Source: Bacillota bacterium (lineage in GTDB: Bacteria; Bacillota; Bacilli; Paenibacillales; Paenibacillaceae). From it: a DNA stretch of 64,000 bases. Position 1 is the stretch's first letter; every line of letters begins with the position of its first letter. A model generated the notes under the pieces. That model worked only from the letters and a program-made list of their open reading frames with translations. It ran no database searches and had not been told where the DNA came from. Made by a program: the position numbers and the translations under genes. Location: assembly GCA_023391635.1 (NCBI GenBank), contig JAEWAQ010000013.1:103493-167492 (forward strand), read 5' to 3'. Shown one piece after another: positions 7,891 through 15,207 of the stretch.

Positions 7891-9645
7891 TTAAAGCAAG
7901 GTCTTGCCGTACTTGTCCCACAGGTTCGTAACGATCTGCAAAGTGTCCAGAACGATCAGTTTGATCAAATCAAATACCGGGCGAATCACCGACTTATAAA
8001 TGTCATTCATCATGTTGGCGCCCCAGGTAAACGACTTGACTGTTTCACCCATCGCCCAGACAAACACATCCGTCAGTATAGGCACGATCGTTTCTGTGAG
8101 TGCTTTGCCGATTGGCAGGACAAAGTCATTATAGAAGTAATCGACAAACGGCTTGATTGTTCCGTCCAGTAGCGATTGCACCGCGCCTGCCATTGCGGGA
8201 AAGTATTCGAGATATGCGTCCTTTACTTTCTTCAAGGACGGCAACCATGTACTATCCCAAAGCCCCGATACTGTTCCTGTGACGTTCTGGAACGTCTTCG
8301 CAAACTCTTCAACAGTCCAGATTGCAACATCTCTGAACACAGGAGCAAATGAATCTGTGAATGAAGATATGATACTCGGCACAAAATCACCGATCACATA
8401 GTCCGCAACCGGCTTCAAAAATTCATCCTTCAATTGAACCGCAGTTCGTCCGATCTCTTGAAATACCGGAAGTTCGCCGAGGCTTTTCAGATCCTCCCAG
8501 ATGCCTCGAAACAAACCTTTAACCCTGCTTACCGCTGCTTCCACATCAGGAGATACCGTGGCCCCTTCGCCGATCGCTCCATTCGTTGAGAGCGGGTCGA
8601 ATCCTCCTTCATCTGACCCGATGCTGATTTCATCAGCATTACCGGCAGCTGATTGTGCAAGCTGGTTGATCTCATCGAAACCGGCAAGCGCACCCTTAGC
8701 TTCTTTACCGGCTTTCTTGACTGCATCCGCTACGCCCGTTTGCGCTACAGTCGCCTGCTTTGCGGATTGCGCCGCCTTTTTATTGCTTCCGAACAACGCC
8801 TGAGAGAACTGAGCAGCAAGCGCTGTAACTCTCGATAAATGAGCCGCAAGTGTCTGCAAAATAGGAATGACCGTGCTCATGATCGGCATAAGAGCCTGCC
8901 CGATGTTCACCCGAACATCCTGCATCGTCTTCGACAATGCCGCCATCTTGCCTGCATAGGTATCCGCGTACTTCGCAGCGTCCCCGACCTGAAATCGGGT
9001 TTCGGCCATGATGCCGTTTACTTCAGCCTGGATCTTCTCCTGTTGGGTGAGCTGCTGGGCGTTCTTCCCGATCGACCTCGCATATTCGTCCCACATCTTC
9101 GCGACGTTCTTCGTTACACCAGCGTTATCGACCAAGACGGAATTCTCGTTCTTCAGGCCTTCTGTCGCGGATGCAACGGCTGCTCCAAGCGTGTAGGACG
9201 ACTGACGTCCGAATGAAGCGGCGTCCTTCAGTCGCTCCATCACATTCTGGATCTGCTCGTCGTTGTATCCACGAGCTGCGAGATTCTTATAAGCGGAAAC
9301 GGCATCCTGGAGCGGCACAAGCCCATCATTGATGTACGATTGGATAAATTGATTCGCTTGATCAAAACTGCGACCCTGACCTTCAAGGATACTGCGCAAT
9401 CCAAGCATAGCGCCTTCCAATTGGCTCGCAGCCGTAATGGAAGCTTTGCCGAACTGCACAATCTTGGTCACAGCGAATGCCCCGGCTACAAGCACACCGA
9501 GCTTCTTCATGGTGTTACTAATCCCGCTTGTTGCCTTCTGGACCTCCTTATGCGCACCATTCAACTCCGACTTGACGGTTTTAAGCTCCCTACGGAGGTC
9601 CTTCGTTTCTGCTGTGATCAGGACTTGCAGCTCTTCCAGTGTCAT
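7891..9645 (-). CDS. Tape measure protein, N-terminal part (ends at premature ochre stop)
   Basis: Sets tail length and is threaded through the tube. From MTLEELQVLITAE the product is 584 residues: a coiled-coil start with ETKDLRRELKTVKSELNGAHKEVQKA, then the phage tail tape-measure domain (about 60-260, with QLEGAMLGLRSILEGQG and LAARGYNDEQIQNVM). Proline- and tryptophan-broken helices follow. The frame opens earlier, at 9693, but that region overlaps the previous gene. The ATG at 9645, or a GTG two codons earlier (9651) with GAGGTG upstream, is a better start. Joined across the TAA at 7891 the protein would be about 875 residues, a normal size for such a tail. As written it lacks the hydrophobic C-terminal third. 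Confidence 0.85.
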   Translation of the reverse strand: MTLEELQVLITAETKDLRRELKTVKSELNGAHKEVQKATSGISNTMKKLGVLVAGAFAVTKIVQFGKASITAASQLEGAMLGLRSILEGQGRSFDQANQFIQSYINDGLVPLQDAVSAYKNLAARGYNDEQIQNVMERLKDAASFGRQSSYTLGAAVASATEGLKNENSVLVDNAGVTKNVAKMWDEYARSIGKNAQQLTQQEKIQAEVNGIMAETRFQVGDAAKYADTYAGKMAALSKTMQDVRVNIGQALMPIMSTVIPILQTLAAHLSRVTALAAQFSQALFGSNKKAAQSAKQATVAQTGVADAVKKAGKEAKGALAGFDEINQLAQSAAGNADEISIGSDEGGFDPLSTNGAIGEGATVSPDVEAAVSRVKGLFRGIWEDLKSLGELPVFQEIGRTAVQLKDEFLKPVADYVIGDFVPSIISSFTDSFAPVFRDVAIWTVEEFAKTFQNVTGTVSGLWDSTWLPSLKKVKDAYLEYFPAMAGAVQSLLDGTIKPFVDYFYNDFVLPIGKALTETIVPILTDVFVWAMGETVKSFTWGANMMNDIYKSVIRPVFDLIKLIVLDTLQIVTNLWDKYGKTLL

Positions 9646-10018
9646 TGCCACCCGTTTCACCTCGCTTTCGACGCTCAGAAGCATATTGTTCAATCCGGGC
9701 TTTCATCATTTGCCAGTTCTGCTGACGCGGGCGTTCCAATTCCGGGAACAAACCAGGGAAAACTTCGTGCAGTAAAGGGACGTTTGCCTTCGTGCCGAAT
9801 AATCTTCCGACCAAGATCGCGATCAGATCGCTTTGCCGATACGCGATCACCGCCTGATACTTCAACTTCTCCTGTTCAGTTTCAATCGCGGCTCGCAGCC
9901 GGGCTTGATTCCCTTGGATCGCGGTCAGAATCTCCCGATAGGTCATGTCCCAATAAAAAACTGCATCCACGCCGTTCTCCACAGCGATTGGATACAGTTT
10001 GTCGTAAAACTCTGTCAA
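9590..10018 (-). CDS. Tail assembly chaperone, frameshift extension (gpGT-like)
   Basis: The frame reads TEFYDKLYPIAVENGVDAVFYWDMTYREI and is helical, with a long charged middle and a hydrophilic end. There is no ribosome site in front of the TTG at 10018. The frame is open upstream to the slippery site at 10087-10093 and lies -1 relative to the upstream gene. It is therefore best read as the C-terminal half of a fusion of about 268 residues made by -1 frameshifting, the arrangement of gpG/gpGT in siphophages. It lies directly before the tape measure, whose folding and tube assembly these proteins assist. Independent translation cannot be excluded. Confidence 0.78.
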   Translation of the reverse strand: MTEFYDKLYPIAVENGVDAVFYWDMTYREILTAIQGNQARLRAAIETEQEKLKYQAVIAYRQSDLIAILVGRLFGTKANVPLLHEVFPGLFPELERPRQQNWQMMKARIEQYASERRKRGETGGNDTGRAASPDHSRNEGPP

Positions 10019-10029
10019 GCTGTTTGCGG

Positions 10030-10395
10030 TTAGTTCGTTTCGCCCGGTGTTCGCTTCTTCCTTCCGGCTCCCTCCGGAGCCCCCCTGAAAAAACCGCTCA
10101 CCTTCAGCACTTCGACGATTTCTTTGACCATGCCCGCATAGGAACCGCCGCTCTCCAGGTATTCGTCAAAGATACCGTAAGCGTCGTCAAGCGTGATGCC
10201 ATGTTCGTACACTTGCATCGATCCATGCAGGACGGCAACGATCGTATCGATGTTCGGAAGGTCCTCTATGCTACCTGTACCGAAAATCGCCAAAAGCGAT
10301 CTTCCGCCAATCTTCCGCTCGACGGCAGCGGCTTCCTTTGCCGGCAGGCGGAGCTTGTAATCTTTATTACCAATAGTCAGCGTTGTGTATAGCAT
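10030..10395 (-). CDS. Tail assembly chaperone (gpG-like)
   Basis: 121 residues: a beta-strand start (MLYTTLTIGNKDYKLRLPAKEAAAVERKIGGRS) and helical middle, as in small Firmicute phage tail chaperones that sit between tail tube and tape measure. Near its 3' end, codons 102-103 (TTT TTC preceded by T) form a slippery heptamer with a hairpin 5 nt downstream. Ribosomes either stop at 10030 or shift to -1 and continue into the next frame. The final zero-frame residues (GRKKRTPGETN) would be made only by the unshifted product. Confidence 0.78.
   Translation of the reverse strand: MLYTTLTIGNKDYKLRLPAKEAAAVERKIGGRSLLAIFGTGSIEDLPNIDTIVAVLHGSMQVYEHGITLDDAYGIFDEYLESGGSYAGMVKEIVEVLKVSGFFRGAPEGAGRKKRTPGETN
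10066..10093 (-). promoter_or_regulatory. Programmed -1 ribosomal frameshift signal
   Basis: On the minus strand the heptamer T TTT TTC (10093-10087) is in the correct zero-frame phase. It is followed after 5 nt by a GC hairpin GGCTCC-GGAG-GGAGCC (10081-10066). The -1 frame is open from there to 9590 with no stop. Slippery site, spacer length and stem all fit the known signal class used for tail chaperone fusions. Confidence 0.8.
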
Positions 10396-10425
10396 GAACG
10401 CATCCCCTTATTTTCGATTAGTAAT

Positions 10426-10447
10426 AAGCGCCCCACTAAGGAGCGCT
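10426..10447 (-). terminator. Stem-loop after the tail tube gene
   Basis: Minus-strand AGCGCTCC-TTAGT-GGGGCGCT with a weak T-rich tail (TATTACT). It lies about 25 bases after the tube gene stop. It could be a partial terminator or an mRNA stabiliser that keeps tube protein levels above those of the chaperones. Confidence 0.55.
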
Positions 10448-10472
10448 CTCAGTTGGTCAGTAAAACCGCACT

Positions 10473-10892
10473 TTACCCCTCCGTGGGATTCGTCACCACA
10501 ATATCGGATTGCAGGCTCATACTGGCCGTAAACGTCATGGCGGCATTAACCGCAGCCGCGTCCATCTTAACATTGACGAATGCCGTAAAGGCATGCTCCG
10601 AACCGTCGGGATACGTGACTTTGAACTCAGCAGCCGTTCCGGCATCCTGTAACCCCTTCAACACGCGATAATTGCTGGTCGCACCGCTGTTATCGTAAAG
10701 GAACTTGAACGCAAGATCGCCCAAATCCTTCACACCGGGAATGTACTTCTTCACGCCGTCGGCCAGCGTCGTAACTTCAACCTTCTCCGGATCGCCGCCG
10801 AGCTCCGGAACCTCCATGAGCAGCGGAATTTCTTCGAATGCTGAAGACTTTTTATAACTCAGCGTCGTGTCTTTCGACAGAATTCCAGACAT
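10473..10892 (-). CDS. Major tail (tube) protein
   Basis: 139 residues, beta-rich and small. It begins MSGILSKDTTLSYKKSSAFEEIPLLMEVPELGGDPEKVEVTTL in pieces typical of Firmicute phage tail tube proteins, which form the hexameric rings of the tube. It lies between the tail-completion gene and the chaperone pair, as expected, and is followed by a stem-loop. No extra Ig-like domain is fused to it. Confidence 0.82.
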   Translation of the reverse strand: MSGILSKDTTLSYKKSSAFEEIPLLMEVPELGGDPEKVEVTTLADGVKKYIPGVKDLGDLAFKFLYDNSGATSNYRVLKGLQDAGTAAEFKVTYPDGSEHAFTAFVNVKMDAAAVNAAMTFTASMSLQSDIVVTNPTEG

Positions 10893-10905
10893 TCAGATCA
10901 CTCCT

Positions 10906-11259
10906 TTATTGGTGTACAATCTTCGTTCTTGAATCAACGACACCGCGATAACGCAGTGTTTTGTGCTTGATTCCTGACGGATCCGGGATGTCCGCCATGA
11001 ATTGGCGCCGTAATCCGAGACTATTCATCTTCTCATCAACGGATTGCGCCAAGGCCCCCGTGGACCGCTTATGCCAAATATCAACTTGAATGCTGATATC
11101 CGTGAGATGCTCGGTACTCATATTCAGCGCATTCGAATTGGCGATCTCGTAGAACGAAATGTGCGGCAGCTTTCCGAAGTCTGTCGGATAAGCATCAGAA
11201 ACGGTAACCCCGGGAATGGACGACAACTCCGATTGTACTTCCGGCTTCACGTCGTACAT
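10906..11259 (-). CDS. Tail completion/terminator protein (DUF3168-like)
   Basis: 117 residues, starting at the second of two adjacent ATGs with AGGTGG 6 nt upstream. The order of strands and helices (VQSELSSI, VTVSDAYPT, LPHISFYEIAN, LTDISIQVDIWHK, VDEKMNSLGLRR) fits the tail-terminator / minor tail fold found between gp10-like proteins and the tube. It would cap the tail and join it to the head. The start overlaps the previous stop. Confidence 0.7.
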   Translation of the reverse strand: MYDVKPEVQSELSSIPGVTVSDAYPTDFGKLPHISFYEIANSNALNMSTEHLTDISIQVDIWHKRSTGALAQSVDEKMNSLGLRRQFMADIPDPSGIKHKTLRYRGVVDSRTKIVHQ

Positions 11260-11798
11260 CATGTACCACCTAACCTTTGAATCTCTTCCTGGAGTTTTTT
11301 CCTGACCATCGTCTTCACCCGCTGTTCACTCCTCGCGAGAGCGGGATAGAGATAAGGCTGTGCCGGTTGACCTTCGGTATAATAATAAACACCGTTGTCA
11401 GTCTCCATCCTGAAAAAATGGTATTTCTCCGCATCTTTCGCATCGATCTGGCTCTCGTGTATCCACCAGCCATTCTGCTTGTAATGAAGCCGGTTTAACA
11501 CTTTCGCCGGGATGCCTTTTTTGTCACTGGACATGCCAATGGGACCCGTGCCGAACTCCACATAAGCCGCATGCTCGACATTCGTGAATACTCGACCTTC
11601 AATACGACCGTCCTTCGCTTCAACTTCGGCAAATATGCTGTTTCGAAGCTGACCGTCGTTTACTGGCGCAAGACCTTTCGCTTCACCTTGTACCAATTTC
11701 ACGCCCTGATGAACGCCGATCTTCACAGCCTTCTCCACGTTACCGCCTAGTGCGGAAAGTTTAGCGACCAGCTTATCGAATCCTTGGATACTCGCCAC
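11259..11798 (-). CDS. HK97 gp10-like head-tail protein
   Basis: 179 residues from a GTG at 11798 that overlaps the upstream TAG and has AAGGTG 5 nt before it. The longer frame lacks a ribosome site. The text FDKLVAKLSALGGNVEKAVKIGVHQGVKLVQGEAKGLAPVNDGQLRNSI in pieces is the gp10 family signature, followed by HAAYVEFGTGP. This protein functions in tail completion. A tail-like end (AQPYLYPALARSEQRV) is also typical. Confidence 0.85.
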   Translation of the reverse strand: MASIQGFDKLVAKLSALGGNVEKAVKIGVHQGVKLVQGEAKGLAPVNDGQLRNSIFAEVEAKDGRIEGRVFTNVEHAAYVEFGTGPIGMSSDKKGIPAKVLNRLHYKQNGWWIHESQIDAKDAEKYHFFRMETDNGVYYYTEGQPAQPYLYPALARSEQRVKTMVRKKLQEEIQRLGGT

Positions 11799-12154
11799 TA
11801 TCTCACCTTCTCCAACTCGATAACAGTATGCCGCCACGGGCGAACGGCGACGACGCGATAATCTGGCTCCAGAGTGTCTGCAGCAACGTATACCAATGCC
11901 CCAAAGCCTTTTCGCTCTGAGTTAAAGGCCTCCGCTAGTTGTTTTGCCTTCTGGTCGTCCGAATACATAACAAGCATGTTCCCAAGCCGCTCGCCGTACA
12001 TCTCGGCCATCACCTTGCCGCCAGCAGGCTGGACGCTTCCGCTGACCGTTATCGCATCTGGGCTCCAATCCTCGTACGTCGTGGCGTCAGGCTCCTTGAT
12101 CGTAATCCTCTCCCTGAAAACGACTTGACGCTGGTCACGCTTCATAAGTCGCAT
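11798..12154 (-). CDS. Head closure (head-tail joining) protein
   Basis: 118 residues: an N-terminal KRDQRQVVFRERITIKE strand, a DWSPDAITVSGSVQPAGGKVMAEMYG middle and a final VVAVRPWRHTVIELEKVR. This is the small beta-barrel plan of SPP1 gp16-like / HK97 head-closure proteins. It shares 1-base overlaps with both neighbours, which are the adaptor and the gp10-like gene. Confidence 0.75.
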   Translation of the reverse strand: MRLMKRDQRQVVFRERITIKEPDATTYEDWSPDAITVSGSVQPAGGKVMAEMYGERLGNMLVMYSDDQKAKQLAEAFNSERKGFGALVYVAADTLEPDYRVVAVRPWRHTVIELEKVR

Positions 12155-12462
12155 CAGTATGTCGCCACCTTTGCAAGGCGCTTGGAGAGGATCGTCTGTT
12201 GGAGCCCGGCAGGCACATCCTCAAACGATCTGCTGATGCCACCTTCGCTATGGGCCGTTTCGCCTTCGGCGCCCTGCTTGTTGTAGCGAACGACAACGAG
12301 CTGTCGTTGAGCGGATTCGAGCGATGCGGGAAGTTCGACGCGATTGGTCCATGTCAGGATGTCGGATTCGGCATCTTCCAGCATCAATTCCATGGCGTCG
12401 TCCTGCGAGTCGTCTTCCGGCTTGATGCCGAGCATCAGTTTCAGCTTTTCAAGTTGGGACAT
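12154..12462 (-). CDS. Head-tail connector (gp6-like adaptor)
   Basis: 102 residues when started at the ATG with GGGGTG 6 nt upstream; the frame itself opens 9 bases earlier at a GTG. The sequence LEKLKLMLGIKPEDDSQDDAMELMLEDAESDILTWTNR in pieces is the four-helix connector signature (Phage_connect family). The end (GISRSFEDVPAGLQQTILSK) is also typical. It sits on the portal ring and carries the closure protein. Confidence 0.83.
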   Translation of the reverse strand: MSQLEKLKLMLGIKPEDDSQDDAMELMLEDAESDILTWTNRVELPASLESAQRQLVVVRYNKQGAEGETAHSEGGISRSFEDVPAGLQQTILSKRLAKVATY

Positions 12463-12835
12463 TCCGCTCACCCCGCCGCTTCAATTCAATCAATGCACCT
12501 GCGATCATGTTCAACGCCTGCTCCTCCGCATCCTGGAACGGACCCTCCAGACTCTCGGTGAATGGCCACAAGTGGATATGAAGAAGCTCATGAACGAGAT
12601 ACCGCTCCATATCCAGTGGGTTTAGGTTATCGTCGCCGTAATCGATTGGATCGACGATGCGCAGCTGAGCGAGACGGTGCTGTACATTGACGCTGATTTC
12701 GGCGTTCGATTCCGTTGTGACCATGTCACGTTCTCGAATGATCGATGTGCGAACATCCCAGTCTTGAAGGCGAAGGATCTTCTGCCACTCAGCGCATTTG
12801 ATTCGAAGCTCGTCTTCGGTGTGAATAACCTCCAT
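12449..12835 (-). CDS. Phage protein with HExxH metalloprotease-like motif
   Basis: 128 residues. H82-E83-L-L-H86 forms an HExxH zinc-site motif, with a glutamate pair about 18 residues later (E104/E105) that could be the third ligand. The N-terminal part (WQKILRLQDWDVRTSI) is typical of small phage proteins of this kind. It lies between the SAP-like gene and the connector and overlaps the connector start by 14 bases. It could be a head-maturation protease or a structural relic; no substrate is known. Confidence 0.68.
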   Translation of the reverse strand: MEVIHTEDELRIKCAEWQKILRLQDWDVRTSIIRERDMVTTESNAEISVNVQHRLAQLRIVDPIDYGDDNLNPLDMERYLVHELLHIHLWPFTESLEGPFQDAEEQALNMIAGALIELKRRGERNVPT

Positions 12836-12838
12836 CGA

Positions 12839-13036
12839 TTACGCCTCCAATCCGGACAACGCATCGATCAACTGCTCTTTGCCCATCTTGCCGTAATCGG
12901 GAATATTCTTCACCTTAGCGGCAGCTCGAAGTTCCTTTAAGGACATCTCGGCGATCGGAATATCGACTGGCGACTGCTCCGCTGCAATCTGCTCAGCCTG
13001 CAATCGACGCATGCGGTTAAAAGATGCGAGACCCAT
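12839..13036 (-). CDS. Small head-region protein with Rho-N/SAP-like helix
   Basis: 65 residues. The last part (MSLKELRAAAKVKNIPDYGKMGKEQLIDAL) in pieces is the helix-extended loop-helix of Rho N-terminal or SAP-like domains, which bind nucleic acid or protein. Its ATG overlaps the upstream TAA. Such short proteins are common between major capsid and connector genes. The function is unknown. Confidence 0.68.
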   Translation of the reverse strand: MGLASFNRMRRLQAEQIAAEQSPVDIPIAEMSLKELRAAAKVKNIPDYGKMGKEQLIDALSGLEA

Positions 13037-13179
13037 TAGCCGCCAGCCCCTTCCAACTCCTCCAGCTTGTCGACGATCGCAGCGAACACGCTCTGAGTCG
13101 CTTTGACTTTGCCGGTAGGCGTCGTATGTTTGGACAGATCAGCAACAGCATCTTTTAACTCTTGAATCGTTTTAGCCAT
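13036..13179 (-). CDS. Small helical head-region protein
   Basis: A 47-residue frame (MAKTIQELKDAVADLSKHT start) with GGAGGTG 6 nt before the ATG and a TAATG overlap into the next gene. Both make it a real gene despite its size. It is a predicted helix-turn-helix pair, with no family recognised. It follows the capsid terminator, so it needs readthrough or its own promoter. Confidence 0.62.
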   Translation of the reverse strand: MAKTIQELKDAVADLSKHTTPTGKVKATQSVFAAIVDKLEELEGAGG

Positions 13180-13196
13180 CTGCTACACCTCCATAA

Positions 13197-13218
13197 GGGA
13201 AAGAGCCCCGAAGGGCTC
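13197..13218 (-). terminator. Terminator after the major capsid gene
   Basis: Minus-strand GAGCCC-TTCG-GGGCTC followed by TTTCCCTT, 18 bases after the capsid stop. It may raise the capsid to connector ratio by partial termination. Confidence 0.75.
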
Positions 13219-13236
13219 CAAATCCCGACAGATTGA

Positions 13237-14193
13237 TTAAGCGATCTTGTGCTTGAACTGCACAATGCGGATGTTCTTGTTCTCGTACACCCGTGTCCAG
13301 TTCGCGGCAGTCTCCAGTTCCGTGTTCGTCGGCGAAACGCCAGTAACCGTGTCCTCCGTCCATTTCACGCCGCGAGGATGCAGCAGAAAGTGCTGACGGT
13401 TGACGAGGATGTCGTCTCCTTGCAAGCTGTCGCGGTCCGTCTCCGTCGGTACCGGAGCGGCGCCATTACCCAAACCGATAGCCCCTTCGCCGAACAGATA
13501 CGTCGTGTACACGCCGGTTGCTACCGGATGACCGTCGTCCACAAGCACACGGGTATTAAGATAAGTCGCGAAACGGGCGCCCGTTGTCGGATCGACTTGA
13601 TACTCGATCAGGCCGTCCTTCTGAAGCTTGGCGAAAACAGCAGAATGCATGCTGAATGCCGTCAGCTTGTCCGCTGCGTCACCGAGCTTGTACTGGGCGT
13701 CAATGATCGTCGACGCACTGATCACAGCAGCGGCGCCGGTGCCGCCGGAGATATCCGAAACGTTCCCACTCATAGAAGCAGCGGCAAACACGCCTTTCAG
13801 CGTTGCGAACAGCATCTTCTGGCGGTCACGGTTCCACCATGCAGCGACCAAGTCGGCGATCGCCCTCATCGGATCGTCGCCGGACAGCGCCTTTGCCAGG
13901 TCATTTGCGCCCCAAGCTTTGCCTCGTGTATGAAGGCGTGCCTGGTCCTTACTGGCCGTGATCTTGTTAACTGACAGCGGCGTGGTGTCGGAAAGGATCT
14001 CCGAATCACCGCTCAGATCCGTCCAAAACGGCATGTTGATGATTGTGCCACCTGATGCAGCCAGTGCATCCAATTGTGAATCGGGAACAATGATGCCGGA
14101 TTGCACGAGCGCGGACAATTGAGCCGTACGCTCGACGAGGTACGGATTGAATACTTCAGGGACAATAACGTCCGTAATACGTGTTGCTGGCAT
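13237..14193 (-). CDS. Major capsid protein (gp13-like, HK97 fold)
   Basis: 318 residues. The start (MPATRITDVIVPEVFNPYLVERT) and the block GGTIINMPFWTDLSGDSEIL in pieces match the group of HK97-fold capsid proteins annotated as gp13-like. It contains an alanine-rich peripheral domain and a final HPRGVKWTE / NIRIVQFKH strand pair. It lies directly after the scaffold and carries its own downstream terminator. No protease domain is fused. Confidence 0.85.
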   Translation of the reverse strand: MPATRITDVIVPEVFNPYLVERTAQLSALVQSGIIVPDSQLDALAASGGTIINMPFWTDLSGDSEILSDTTPLSVNKITASKDQARLHTRGKAWGANDLAKALSGDDPMRAIADLVAAWWNRDRQKMLFATLKGVFAAASMSGNVSDISGGTGAAAVISASTIIDAQYKLGDAADKLTAFSMHSAVFAKLQKDGLIEYQVDPTTGARFATYLNTRVLVDDGHPVATGVYTTYLFGEGAIGLGNGAAPVPTETDRDSLQGDDILVNRQHFLLHPRGVKWTEDTVTGVSPTNTELETAANWTRVYENKNIRIVQFKHKIA

Positions 14194-14209
14194 GTTTGAT
14201 CACTTCTCC

Positions 14210-14878
14210 TTAAGTTTTAATTCCGGCTGCAACCTTTAGCTGCTTCGCCAGATCCGGATTTTCGCGCAAAATGCGCCCTTGTTCCGTCAGGTTGATTGTT
14301 TCTTTTTTCCACGGATTGACTTGACCATTGCCGCCCTTGGAGCCACCGCCACCCGGAGCACCGCCTTTCAGCCGTTCGTTCACGCCAGCTTCGACGGCAG
14401 CGCGGAACGCCGTTTCCACTGCTGTAATGCTGGCATTGGTTTTTTCGGCATCAGTGTAGTCCAGGATATCGGCAAGTTGCTTCGGCAGCCCCTTCTCAGC
14501 CAACGTCTCGAGCGCCGTCGCCCGCAGCTCGCGGCGCGTGATCTCCGCCTCGCGTTCGGTCAGTTCTGCATCCCGCTGCTGGCGCTCGTACTCAGCCTTC
14601 TGGTCAGCGTTCATCTTGGCGAGCTTCTCAGCTTCCGTCTTGGCCTTCGCAACGTCGGCCTCGGCCTTGGCTCGCTCCTTGGCGATCGTTTTGGCGATCA
14701 GCGCATCAATCTTCGCCTGCTGTTCCGGCGTGAAAGTGACATCGTCATCCTTCTTGTCCTTGTCCTTATCTTTGTCGAGGTCGTCTTTGTCCTTGTCTTT
14801 ATCTTGATCGTCATCGTCCCCGGCAAACAGCTGAAGATTAAGCGGCAACATGAACTTATTTGCAACGAATTCTTTCAT
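14210..14878 (-). CDS. Capsid scaffold protein (DUF4355-like)
   Basis: 222 residues. A short N-terminus ends in PLNLQLFAG, followed by a very acidic run of alternating D and K (about 21-47). A long coiled coil of EAEKLAKMNADQKAEYERQQRDAELTEREAEI type comes next, then a glycine-rich hinge (GGAPGGGGSKGG) and a C-terminal capsid-binding helix. This is the classical scaffold layout of Firmicute siphophages, and the gene precedes the capsid gene by 16 bases. The D/K repeat is coded by near-repeated triplets and could change length by slippage. Confidence 0.85.
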   Translation of the reverse strand: MKEFVANKFMLPLNLQLFAGDDDDQDKDKDKDDLDKDKDKDKKDDDVTFTPEQQAKIDALIAKTIAKERAKAEADVAKAKTEAEKLAKMNADQKAEYERQQRDAELTEREAEITRRELRATALETLAEKGLPKQLADILDYTDAEKTNASITAVETAFRAAVEAGVNERLKGGAPGGGGSKGGNGQVNPWKKETINLTEQGRILRENPDLAKQLKVAAGIKT

Positions 14879-14951
14879 ATGTGATCCTCCAGTTTAACGC
14901 CCTTCGGCTTTGTCCGCGACCGGCAGTTTAACGTCGTGCCACGCGTATTGG

Positions 14952-14985
14952 ACAAAACAAAAACACCCCCGAATGATCGAGAGTG
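14952..14985 (-). terminator. Terminator after the MuF/acidic gene pair
   Basis: Minus-strand stem CACTCTCGA-TCAT-TCGGGGGTG followed by TTTTTGTTTTG. It begins just after the stop of the 68-residue acidic gene and separates this pair from the scaffold gene. Confidence 0.8.
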
Positions 14986-14987
14986 CC

Positions 14988-15194
14988 TTATATCGTGACT
15001 GTTATTTGCTTTGCTTGCTCTTCCGGTATCTCCTCATATTCGAGATCCTCACCGATAAAGATACGACACTGATCGGGATCTGGCATCCAGGCTTTGTCTA
15101 CTGGATCGTATCGCTCGAAGTTACCACCAACGAATCGATAGAGGCGTGAGGCCGTTTTCCCATCATAATCATATGCGAAATAGAAATCATCCAA
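14988..15194 (-). CDS. Small acidic protein after MuF; candidate immunity protein
   Basis: 68 residues from a TTG start with AAGGAGG 8 nt upstream, 13 bases after the MuF stop. It has 16 acidic against 7 basic residues and a mixed strand plan (FYFAYDYDGK, RLYRFVGGNFERYD, QCRIFIGEDLEYEEIP). No family was recognised. A small acidic gene immediately downstream of a toxin-tailed MuF protein is the usual place for the matching immunity factor, so that role is proposed here by inference. A purely structural role is possible. Confidence 0.6.
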   Translation of the reverse strand: MDDFYFAYDYDGKTASRLYRFVGGNFERYDPVDKAWMPDPDQCRIFIGEDLEYEEIPEEQAKQITVTI

Positions 15195-15207
15195 TGGCCT
15201 CGCCTCC

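Noticed and set aside
9340..10392. 350-codon plus-strand frame across the tail chaperone and tape-measure genes
   Set aside because: It lies opposite well-supported phage genes and has no coherent domain.
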